In this document: piece by piece, positions 23,504 through 34,500 of the stretch
Layout of the letters: each line of letters opens with the position of its first letter
Position numbering within the stretch: position 1 is the stretch's first letter
DNA from: Ottelia alismoides
Lineage: Eukaryota; Streptophyta; Magnoliopsida; Alismatales; Hydrocharitaceae
Reading direction: 5' to 3'
Length of the DNA stretch: 64,000 bases
NCBI GenBank assembly: GCA_037367405.1
Contig: JAZKJV010003139.1
Location: 248,001 to 312,000, forward strand
Notes under the pieces: generated by a model
Database searches by the model: none
Seen by the model: only the letters and a program-made list of their open reading frames with translations
Told to the model about the DNA's origin: nothing
Program-made: the position numbers and the translations under genes

Positions 23504-24166
23504 TTGCTGGTGGACCTCAGGCATGACTCCGTCAAGGAGTATGTTCGGCTGCTGAATCTGGATGATGTGGACGGTTGTGGAAGTCTAGAGGGAGTTGGCA
23601 GGAGGGCCCAGGAGGGGTCGATGGCGTGCTTTGCGGGGGCAGTGGAGGTGGGGACCCCTGTTTTGGTGTCGGACTTCAAGGCGGGGTTTGGATGTGGGCG
23701 GGGGTCGGGCTTCGAGAGGGAAGTCTCGGCGGTCCGAAGCCATGCCAAGAGCATGGGTTCTGCGAGGGGAGGGGTTGCTTTCATGGGAATGGATGAGCCA
23801 ACACAGGGTGTCGTGCAGGTGGTTGATCTAGCTGGGGGAGGTCTGGAGGGAGTGGAGAGGGAGTGGAAGTGGGAGGAGGTTTGGAAAAGGGGGTTGAAGG
23901 GTTCCAGGGGGATGGGGGTGGTGTGCAGTGCGAGTTGGGTGGTGTTTTGAGCGGAAGCCGCGTGGTTAATGGAAGAAGGGGAAGAGGGGCGTGGGTGTGG
24001 AATCGACCCGGGGCTTGGGGCGAGTTGAAGGGGTCGGGTCTAATCCAGTAGAGGAGGATTCGTGGTCTCCAATCGGGAGACCGAGCTTCTTCAGTCTGCT
24101 CGACAGAAAGTTCGCGGAAAGCTTGGGCGCTGTGCCGCCTCGCGGGAAGGAGAAAGTTGTTTCCTC

Positions 24167-25914
24167 ATGAAGGTGCTATCTTGGAATGTTAGTGGGTTGA
24201 GCCGTCCTGAGAAATGGTTGTGTGTCAAGAATTTGATTAGTGATGCTAGTGCGGATATTGTGCTTCTGCAAGAAACGAAAGTTTCGAGGCATGAAGAGAG
24301 GTGTGGCGTGACCTGGTCGGTAGTTCTTCTTTTGAGTTCGCGGAGGTTGAGGCTCAAGGAGCGGTTGGTGGGCTTCTGATCGGGTGGAGGAGATATGCTT
24401 TTGAGAAGCTGAGGGAGATGAGATCCCTGTTCTCTTTATCTGTGCGATTGAAGCGGAAAGCGGATGAGGTCTTTTTTACGGTGACCAATGTGTATGGTCC
24501 TACGGGTTCGGTACATGGTTCCTTGGTAGTGGATCTATCACAGGTGGGAGCTTTCAGAGAAGAAGGCATTTGGCTAGTCAGTGACGACCTAAATGTGACT
24601 ATGCTGCCGGAGGATAGGTCGTTGAGGGGAGGTGGATGTGACGTGGGGTTAGAAGAGTTCAGGAACCAGGTCCACACCTTGGGACTCACAATTATTGATG
24701 CTGCACGGCGTGCTTACACTTGGAGAAATAGTAGGTCGAGATCTCGGCTGGATAGATTTCTCCTCTCACTTGAGGGCGTGGAGATTTTTCCCTGTCTCGG
24801 GCTTGGTCGCTACCTCGGGCCCACTCCGACCACACACTGATCCTTTGGCCCTTGGAGGAAAGTAGAAGATTCAGGTACTTTTTCAGATTTGAGCAAGCTT
24901 GGATGTTGGAGGAGAGGTTTAAGGAGAGGGTGGAGGCGCTTTGGAGGGGGTGGCAGGTCGAGAGGTCGACAGTTGCAAGGTTGGCGGCCAAATTAAAGCT
25001 ATTGAAGAATTTCTTGATTGAGTTTGGGCGTGGAGTGAAGTTGCAACGAAGAGAGATAAGACTTGAGGTGCAACAAGGTGTGGTTAGACTAGATGGGTTG
25101 GATGGTCGGAGGGGCCTAAATAAGGAAGAGGTGTTGGAGCTGGCAAAGCTGTTAGAAGATTTGCTTTTGGAGGACGTGAAAGAGAAAGTGGAATGTAGAC
25201 AGAGGTCAAGACAGAAGTGGTTGAGAGAAGGGATGCGAACACGAGGTTTTTTCATTCGATGGCTTTTGGGAGAAGAAGGATGAATTTTATACACAAGCTT
25301 GAAGTGAGGGGGGAAAGGGTGGAGTGGAATGTTATAATTGGGCAAGCTCTCAGGGAACATTTTGTGGAAATGTCGCGAAGAAGGGATGGTGATGGCTGGG
25401 GGTGGCGTGGAACAGGGGTGGGGTCCTTGTCGGAGGCTCAAGCTTTTGGGCTTGAGGCGCCTTTTGAAGAGGAGGAGGTAAAAATGCGGTGTGGGGTTTG
25501 AATGTTGATGGGACACTAGGGTCGGACGACTTTCTAGTATTGTTCTATAGGGAGTTTTGGGACCTTTTGAAAGAAGAGGTGCTTGCAGTTATCAATGAAT
25601 TCAGAAATGACAACAGGGACTTCGAGAAGGTTAACCGGACACTGCTTTTTCTCCTTCCAAAAAAAGAGCACCCGATACGAGTGGAAGACTATAGGCCAAT
25701 TGCTTTATCAAATGCAATTTAATTGATTTTGGCCAAAGGGCTGATGCATATATTGAGGCGGGTGCTAGATGATGTAATTCTACAGAATCAGACTGCATTT
25801 ATTCCTGGACGCAAGATGGCAGATGGGCTTGTTATGGCGTCTAAAATTTGTCTCCAATGGCGACGAGAAAATAAGAAGGGTATGATTTGGAAGATTGACT
25901 TTGAAAAAGGTTAT
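24167..25914 (+). pseudogene. LINE ORF2, 5' part: endonuclease and RT N-terminal half
   Basis: ATG 24167 opens with an APE-type endonuclease (MKVLSWNVSGLSRPEKWL, IVLLQETKVS). After a frame change near 24300 it continues with VTNVYGP, LVSDDLN (relatives have GDFN) and RLDRFLLS, stopping near 24838 just before the SDH-like motif. The RT part includes NRTLLFLLPKKEHPIRVEDY, RPIALSN, a stop at about 25720, FIPGRKMADGLVMASKI, and DFEKGY at the insertion point. Relatives continue D-x-V/I-DW, which is exactly what resumes at 43308. In a live element this protein nicks DNA and copies its RNA at the target. This copy is non-functional. Confidence 0.85.
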
Positions 25915-28900
25915 TGATGACCGCCCAAATGACTAAGGTATAGGTGTAAAATAAATGATAGGTCGTTGCGACCTCAATCACTCGGGCTGAGTCAATCAAG
26001 AAAAATAATGAACCACTCGAAGATATCAATCAATCAAAACACAAGAAAGAGCGGTCTGCTATAGGATTAACCTGGTATAGCTCCCAGGGTCGAACACAAG
26101 GAGCACAGATTGGCTTAAAAAGCCTACGATGTAGTCAAGTATCCAAGGAAGTCTTTTTTAGGGTTTTTATTTGTTTTTGAATTTTTTTAGAATTTTTTAA
26201 AGCATGAGAAAATGAAATACAATGAATGCAATGCAACTTCAACAATTTATACAACACACAAAAATGATGCAAAAATTAGGAAAAAATGGTTTTTATGTTT
26301 TTCAAGTTTTTTACTGTTTTTGGTGAATTTTTGGAATTTTTCTAATGGATAAAATAATTATTAAAAATCAAACAATGCAAAGAATGTAGGGTACTGTCCA
26401 GCAAGGCTTAAGACCCAAAAATAAAATAATTTTGGATCTCAAAAAGCCCTAGAGGTAATTTTCCTATATTCTATGAAGAATAAGGAAGATTTAGGCACCC
26501 TAATTATTATTTTTGGATTTTTAATTTTTTTACTACAATTTTTATAAGTTTTTAGGGGTTTTTCAATTTTTATGGTTTTTAATTGATGAAAGGTAGCCAA
26601 ACTTGGCTAGAAAATCAAGCAACCAGTAAACAACAATGTCTAATTTTTTTAGAATTTTTGGTGAAGTTTTTATATTTTTTTTGGTATTTTTAAAGTCAAA
26701 CAGTAGCAAAAATAAGGGTTTTTGAATTTTTAAAAATAATAAATGAAATCAGAAATGTCCCCAAAAATCATAGAAATTCTTACACCATGGCAGGAGCCAT
26801 GTGTCAAAATTTCATTGGATTTGGAGTTCGTTTGATATTTTATTCAAAAACAAAGGTGGGGCACTGTGCACAGGGACCTAAGTGCAAATACCCAAAAGTT
26901 CTGGGATCCTGGTGCAATTTACCCAAGAAGTCACGTGCCAAGCACGTGTCTGGGGCACACAGGGACCTAAATGTAATAAAAACCAAGTCCTAGGGCTAAT
27001 TGATAACTCGTATCAAAAGCCCAGGGGTATGGTTGCAAAATTCCCAAAATAATTCGCACATGTGCAAAAACAATGCTCACAGGGGCATAAATGCAAATAA
27101 ACAAAACATTCTTTCAATTCATAACATTCAGAACTACAAGGGGTCTCATGCAAATAACCCAACAAAACACGTGCTAAAGCACGTGGGTCTCTACTGGCAG
27201 GGGTATAAGTGCAATTAAAATTAAGCGCGAGGTCTTTGATGCAAATAACCCAGAAAATAAACAACTAGAATTCAAAATTACAGGACTTAAACGAAATAAA
27301 ACAAACAGAGGGGGGCCTATGATATTTACCCCTTTATTAATAGCGACGGCCCAGATGATGACGCGTGGATGATCGGACGGCGAAGATCAAACGCGCCTTT
27401 AACGCTTCGGCTCTTGGGCTCGATCGACGGCGGAGGGAGGTCCACGTGGCTGATCTAACGGTGCTGGGGTCTTGGCCTCTCTCCTCTGCTATCAAGGGTC
27501 CAGATGCGATCCTCAGATGGATCGACGGCTGCTGCTCCTCAACGAATGGACGGTCACGATCAGATCTGGAGCAGAGGGTGCATCGGACGGCTCTGGAAGG
27601 TCCTCGAAGAACTGATGGCCGGCGAACTTCGCCGGCCTCCTGCGTGCACTCCGGTCCTCCTCAGCTGCGCCTGAAGGTCGGAGAAGCTCCGGCGTGAAGT
27701 TGCGCAACTGCTGGTGGTGGCCAAGGACCCAACCGAGCCCTGGAGGGGCTCCGGCGAGGCCTATCGGCTCGAAGCTCCTGGCTGAAGTTGGGAAGCCTCA
27801 GACGGCCTCCTCTTGACCTGCAAAAGCGTTCAGAAGCTTCGCGGGTCGAGGGCAAAGTGCCTCGACCCAAGAAGGCGGGGTGAAGGTGGGAGGTGCGGCG
27901 TGGCGGAAGAGCTCCGGCGAGGCGACGGCGGTGGAGCTCGACTCCCAGATCCTGTGCGATCTGGGTTGTGTGGAGGGGTGAAGAAGGTGCGTGAGGGCAC
28001 GGTGAAGGTGATGGTCGGGTCGGATTGTGATGAAATCACGCGAGATGGTCGGAATCGAGAGGATGCGTCGGAGATGAAATTTGGGCGAAATCCTAAATTA
28101 GACGAAATTAAAAGGAACTAAGGGTACCTGATGGCTGAAGTAGACTGGGCTGGAGATGGGCTATCTCCGGGTCGTAGCTTCGAAGGGCGTCAAGGCCTGA
28201 AGCTCGGTGCTCGACGCGGCGGCGGAGCAAGGACGGCGAGGTTACGCCGGATCAGAGGATACGCCTTCTCGCCTCACTGCTACAAAGGCAACGGCTTGCT
28301 GTCACTCTTGCGAGGCCAATGGAGGTCACGGGGAAGAAGGAGAGGGTCCAAAGATGCGGCGCGGAGGCGGCGGAGGTGATGGTTATATAGAGTGACAGGG
28401 GCGTCTAGGGTTGAGTGGGAACGGCGAAGGAAAGCTTTGATTTGATGGCGGAGGATCCGGCGAGGGAGAGGGATGTGCGGCGAAGAATTTGGGCGCGGGG
28501 GTTGAGTGGGAGACAGCTGGAGTCGCGTGGGAAAAATCGGGGAAGAAGGCGCGGCGCGCGACGGCCAGAAAAGGAAAGAGGCGCGGGGGAGTTGACCGGG
28601 GTCAACATTCCCCCGTGGCCCAATCAGGAGCGGCCACGTGTGCCCGAACTTTGACCATTTATTTTAGGGCAAAAATAGGTCGAATTAAAGAAAACTTAAA
28701 ACATGAAATATTTTTCTTTTATTTTTTTCTATTTTTTGGTGATTTTTATTTAATTTTTGGAAATAAAAATAGGTTAGCTCTATATATAGGTATATGTACA
28801 CTACATGGATTTTTATTTTTGATTTTTTTATTTGTTATTTTTATGTGTTTTTATGCTCATTTTGTATTTTATTTATTTACAACATGAAATATAGAATAAA

Positions 28901-29537
28901 AGAATATTTTTATTTTATTTTTATCACTTATATACATTTATATACATGGTATTAATACAATGTATTTTTGGTATTTTCAATTTTGTAATTTTTATTTGAT
29001 TTTTGTTTTGTTTCTTGTTATTTATTTTATTTACAACATGTAACAAAGAATATTTACAAAAATTTTGGAAAATAATTGAATTTATTTATAGGGTTAAATA
29101 AATACAAGATGTGGTTTATGCACATGGTGAAGGAGTGATATTTTTGAATTTTGATTTTTATCTTTTTATTTTGTTTTTAATAGAATATACACACAATATG
29201 TACAAGTATATTTTTGGGTGAGGAAAATATAAAGTTTTATGTATTTACAAATATATATAAATGTGAGCCCCTATCTCTCTCTACTTGGCTTTTATGCGGT
29301 CAGGCCCATGCTGAGCCCTCCCTTGGGTTAGGTTGCTCAATATTTATTCTAAATATTTCCCTCTTTTTTCTTTTTGCTCTTTATTCTTTTATTTTGTGCA
29401 CAAAAACATGCTAATTATAGGTTTTTACACAATGCATGCTTCTGGTAATTATTTGTATTTACACATATCCACATGTATTTGCAAAGGTTTTTGTAGCTAA
29501 AATAATAGAATAAAGAGTGATGAATGGGTATTCATCA
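25915..29537 (-). repeat. 3' LTR of the young Athila-like element
   Basis: 3,623 bp. By eye it differs from the 5' LTR at three positions: T26346 versus A40111, C26984 versus T40749, and C27623 versus A41388. In + strand order it shows AT-rich U5 (to about 27350), a GC-rich core (27350-28650) and AT-rich U3. Short frames inside it duplicate those of the other LTR and are not genes. U5 hairpins lie at 26786-26801, 26932-26948 and 27168-27185. Confidence 0.97.
28384..28390 (-). promoter_or_regulatory. Putative TATA box, 3' LTR
   Basis: TATATAA on the - strand in the GC-rich core, the copy of the motif at 42149-42155. In this LTR it would drive transcription outward into the flanking LINE sequence on the left. 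Confidence 0.5.
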
Positions 29538-29550
29538 CCCCCCTATGCTT
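29538..29550 (-). promoter_or_regulatory. Polypurine tract of the young Athila-like element
   Basis: AAGCATAGGGGGG on the - strand directly abuts the 3' LTR start. It primes plus-strand DNA synthesis in this class. Related tracts occur further upstream near 31096-31110 and in the hairpin array. Confidence 0.85.
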
Positions 29551-31567
29551 AACTTTGCTAGTCCCTTAGCAAACACTTATTTGAAAAAGAAGTGAAAAAG
29601 AAAGAAAAAGAAAAAGAAAAAGAGGATGTACATGGATCAAGGTTGACTTATTAAATTTTGCCTTCATTAACTTGAAATATGGAGCTCGATCAGATCTTTG
29701 GATTATTAATGTGTCGGAACCTTATTTGGACTTAAGCCTAAAACTCAACAGCCTCCAAGTTCCACCAATCTATGGGCAAGACTCCTCAATAAACCAGATC
29801 AGAACAAGTCTACATACACAAACTCTAATGACCATGAATCTTTCCATGCAGTGTAAGTGATATGTGGCTCCCCACCTCAGAAGTGACAAAGAAACAACCT
29901 CCCTCAACCTGGTAACTCTAATGCCTCAGTCTAGCAACTCTTTCCTCGAGAAGCGGGGTATTCCCTTCTAAGTTCAAGTGCAACCGGCTCAAGAAGAGGG
30001 GGTAGAAGTATAGAGTTTTGGAAGCCTAGCCAGTGTAGCTAAGTCTCCCGCTGCAAGCTTCATGAGATGTAACATGATACCATAAGCTTTTGCTTTTCAC
30101 TCCGGTGGGGTTATTAAATTTTCAATCCGACCCACCACTTTTTTTTTTTTTTTTTTTTCAACAACTTCTGTACAACATATCTACATGGTGCAGCATATAT
30201 AAGAAATTTCCCCTTGAGCCAGTAGACTATCCCTCTTTTGAAGCTTTATTGCAACCCACAGCTTCTGTCTTTAGCTTTCAACACCACTAGACCAAGTTGA
30301 GGTGCACTTCCTTCACTATAAGAAGAAGAGAGGTTCCGCCTAGAAGTACTACCCTCATATGCTACCCCAAGCCAAAGGAAACTGCCTCCTCACCACCTCA
30401 TCCATGGAGAGCCATGTGTAAAGTGCAGGTGCAAGTTAAGCCATTGTCTCTGAGAGTCATGTGTGTGTTGTTAAGTGCTCTACTTAGGCTTATCAAGATG
30501 ACATATGCTCATAGCCTAGTGGACTCAAAGAATTAAGTCCTTATGGACCTGAAAAGCCTTAAACCTAAATCCTACAAGGTTCCTCTTGAAGTTAAGTGGA
30601 TTAAGATCTTATTCAAGCTCCATTTCTCAATTTAATTCCAGGCTTGGTTTAAATGTCAACTCTCATCCAGGAAAAACTATATACATATATGTACACAAGA
30701 TGCTATTTACAAATATTTTACAATCATGCAAAAATTTTTGAAAAATGTTTTGAAATCATGAATGAATGATGCATGAGGTGCAGGTTTTGCAAAAAAGATA
30801 TTTACAAACATTTACACAAGATTTTTGCAAACTTTTTGATTTTCAAAACATTTTGAAAAAATTTTGTACTATATACATAATTTTGACACAAAAATATTTA
30901 CACAAGCTTTACACAAAAGATTTTTGAAATCATTTTTACAAAAATACTTTATACACTAGCTATGTCTGTGCAAGAATAAAAGAGGTTTATGTACATGAAA
31001 AATTTTTAATTTTTGTGATTTTTAGCCATTTTATTTATTAACACACTCACACAAAGTACGAGTTATGGCTAAAGTATATATGAAATATATACACACCCCC
31101 CCTATACTTAGCTCGAACGATGTCCTCAGAGTGATCAAGAGCGATGACGAAGACATAACTCGTGCTTAGTAGAAGGGAAGTGAAAAGGAACGAATAAATG
31201 AATAGAATGAAAGGAACTCGGTGGTTTCCCCCTATACTTAGGATTAACTAATCCTAAGTATAGAAAGCTGTACATGAAGGGAAATCCGAGTGAAGAATAT
31301 ACAGAGTCTGCCCCCCCTATACTTAGGGTAAAATATCCCTAAGTATAGGCAGCAAAAACAAGAGCAGAAAGAATGAAAGAATACTCGCAGGTCCGACATC
31401 CCCTCTATACTTAGGGTAAAGTACACCCTAAGTATAGCATGATCATAAGATGAGAGATGGGATGTGGGACTAAAGAATGGATTGATATGGACAACTGGAT
31501 CTATACAGGCGGAGGAACAGTGAAAATCAGGCGTGAGATGTAAAAGATGTGAGTCAAAGACCACATC
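29551..31567 (-). other. 3' untranslated internal region after pol, no env-like frame
   Basis: About 2 kb between the pol stop and the polypurine tract, where some Athila elements carry an env-like gene. No frame here exceeds about 110 codons in either direction and none shows a signal peptide with a membrane segment. It contains a T/A-rich tract (30139-30158), AT-rich repeats of a ttacaaa type (30700-30960), and the hairpin array at 31232-31437. The left Athila-like relic at 1-938 shares part of this region, so it is a family trait and not recent damage. Confidence 0.7.
31232..31437 (-). repeat. Three spaced perfect hairpins sharing a CTATACTTAGG stem
   Basis: 31232-31263 has 15-bp arms (CTATACTTAGGATTA) with a 2-nt spacer. 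31316-31349 has 13-bp arms (CCTATACTTAGGG) with an 8-nt loop. 31405-31437 has 13-bp arms (CTATACTTAGGGT) with a 7-nt loop. Each has a C-rich run (a G run on the RNA strand) beside it, so one arm reads TAAGTATAGGGG, like the polypurine tract. A fourth, unpaired copy lies at 31096-31110. The array begins about 130 nt after the pol stop. Confidence 0.9.
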
Positions 31568-34500
31568 TCACGCAAAATGAATAGCAGCAATAATAACGTC
31601 CCGCGGCTCATGATCTAGAAATGGTTTGAGGCGCTGGCCGTTCACTCGGAAGGTACTCTCAGAAGATAACTCAGATATATCAATGCTACCGTTATCGTGT
31701 ACCTTTCTGACCAAATAGGGTCCTTTCCATTTGCTCTGTAGCTTCCCTGGAAATAATCTAAGCCTCGCATCAAACAGCCATACTTTCTGTCCGATCTCAA
31801 AATGCTTGTGGCTGATATGAGAATCATGCCACTCTTTCACTTTCTCCTTATAATGTAGGCTGTTTGAGAAAGCTGCATCTCTAAGCTCTTCCAAGGCGGC
31901 TAATTCTGCCCTCCTCTGGTCTCCTATACCATTTGGATCCATCAATATGTCTGTAACTGCCCAGAGTGACTTGTGCCTCAACTCTACTGGTAGGTGACAA
32001 GGCTTGCCATAAACGAGGCGAAAGGGAGATGTACCCAATGGAGTCTTGAAAGACGTCCGATATGCCCACAAGACCGAGTCCAAAAGCTGTGACCAATTCT
32101 TTCGGTCAGGGCGGACGACTTTCTGCAAAATATTCTTGATCTCCCTATTCGACACTTCGGCTAGACCATTCGTCTGTGGATGATACGGTGTAGCAACACG
32201 ATGGTCTATGCCGAATTCTCTAGCAAGTGCCTTCACCTGGTCGTTGATGAAATGAGATCCCCCATCAGAAATAAGAACTCGTGGAACCCCGAACCGCGTG
32301 ATGATGTTCTTCTTCAAAAATTTGCAAACTGTCTTTGCATCTGCGGCTCGGGCGGGGATAGCCTCAACCCAACGACTAACATAATCTGCGGCCAACAGAA
32401 TGTACTCAAATCCCTGACTCTTAGGGAATGGACCCATGAAATCGATGCCCCATGCGTCAAAAACCTCACAGAAGTGAATGGGCTGCATCGGCATCATATC
32501 ACGCTGTCCACAAGTGCCCATCCTCTGACAGTCAGTACACCTCTTCACGAACTCATCTGAGTCCTTGAAGAGGGTAGGCCACCACAAGCCGGATTGAAGC
32601 ACTTTCTGTGCCGTTCTCCTCCCAGAATGATGTCCTCCTGCCTCAAGCTTGTGGCAGTACGTGAGGACACTATGATGCTCCTCCTGAGGAATACACCGAC
32701 GCCAGATGCTATCCCCTCCTTCGTGGTAAAGGATGGGATCCTCCCAATGGTAGGACTTGGCCTTCGCGAGGAAGGTCTCAAGCTTCTGCCTGGGCCAATC
32801 TTGTGGAACTTTCCCAGCAACGAGAAAGTTCACAATATCAGCGTACCATGGGAGTGAGGCGATAGCAAGGATCGCCTCATCTGGAAAGGTATCGCAAATG
32901 GGATCAATCTGCTCAGAATCCTCAGGCTGCTCTAGTCGGGATAAATGGTCCGCCACCACATTCTTGACTCCAGGTTTATCCTTGATCTCAATGTCGAACT
33001 CCTGGAGTAGAAGGATCCATCTAGTAAGTCTGGCCTTGGCATCCTTCTTTGACATGAGGTACCTGATGGCGGTGTGATCTGTGTACAAGGTCACTCGGGA
33101 TCCAATGATATATGATCTGAATTTATCTAGGGCAAACACTACTGCTAGCATCTCCTTCTCTGTGACTGTATAATTCCGCTGGGCGGAATCCAATGTGCGG
33201 CTAGCATAGTGTATCGCAAACGGTACTCCATCCCTCCTCTGTCCTAGCACGGCTCCTACGGCAAAATCGGAGGCGTCCGTCATGATCTCGAATGGGAGAG
33301 ACCAATCGGGTGGCTGAAGGACAGGAGCCTCAATTACGCACTGCTGGAGAGTCTCAAAGGACGAAAGACACTTGTCATCGACAAGGAACTCGGTGTCTTT
33401 TGTCAAGAGGTCAGTCAACGGTCGGGCAATCTTGCTAAAATCATGAATGAATCTTCTATAAAAACCAACGTGCCCCAAAAATGACCGTAACTGCTTCAGA
33501 TTGGACGGCGGTGTGAGTTTCCTAATGACATCGACTTTGGCCGGATCAACCTCCATGCCTCTGTTGGAGATGATGTGGCCAAGCACCGTCCCTTGAGTCA
33601 CCATGAAGTGACTCTTCTCCCAAGATAGAACCAACCGGGTAGCAATACATCGCTGAAGCACTCGGTCTAGGCAGTCAAGACAGGAATCGAATCCGTCGCC
33701 GTAAACCGAGAAGTCGTCCATGAAGACCTCCAAACACTCCCCTACCATGTCCGAAAATATCGACAGCATGCATCTCTGAAAAGTTGCAGGGGCGTTACAT
33801 AGCCCGAATGGCATGCGTCGAAAGGCGTAAGTACCGAAGGGACAGGTAAAGGTGGTCTTCTCCTGATCCTCAGGAGCGATGGCCACTTGGTTGTAGCCCG
33901 AGTACCCATCCAGGAAGCAGTAATGGCTCTTCCCTGCCAGTCTCTCTATGATCTGATCAATAAAAGGCAGGGGGAAATGGTCCTTCTTGGTGGCCTGGTT
34001 GAGTCTCCTGTAGTCAACACAGACCCTCCAAGAGGTGGGTACTCGTGTAGCAATCTCCTCTCCCGACTCACTGATCACAGTCGTGATGCCCGTCTTCTTG
34101 GGCACCACATGCAAAGGGCTAACCCACTTGGAGTCGGAAATGGGATAAATAAAATCTGCACTCCACCATTTTGATATTTCCTTCATAACAACCTCTCTTA
34201 GGTTGGGGTTCAGTCGTCGCTGGAACTCACGTGACGGCTTTGCCCCTTCCTCGAGATAGATATGGTGGGAGCACAACGAGGGACTAATCCCATGGAGATC
34301 TGCTACGCTCCATCCAATTGCCTTGCGGTTCTTTTCAAGAACCTCCATCAGACGGGATTCTTGTGCTCCAGTCAGATCTGCAGAGATGATGACTGGGTAC
34401 ATCTCAGACTCTCCCGCAAGGAATCGGTACTTCAACGAAGTAGGGAGCGGCTTTAGTTCTGGACAGCTGGGTGCTGGCAAATCTGGCTTCTGAAGAAGAT

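Noticed and set aside
23504..24051. Host gene in the Gly/Val-rich frames before the LINE endonuclease
   Set aside because: Position and strand fit the LINE 5' part; no separate host domain is visible and an ORF1 domain could not be confirmed either.
31232..31437. CRISPR-like array
   Set aside because: Only three units, each a hairpin with unequal spacing, inside a plant retrotransposon.
29551..31567. An env-like third frame downstream of pol
   Set aside because: No frame longer than about 110 codons and no signal or membrane segment pattern.
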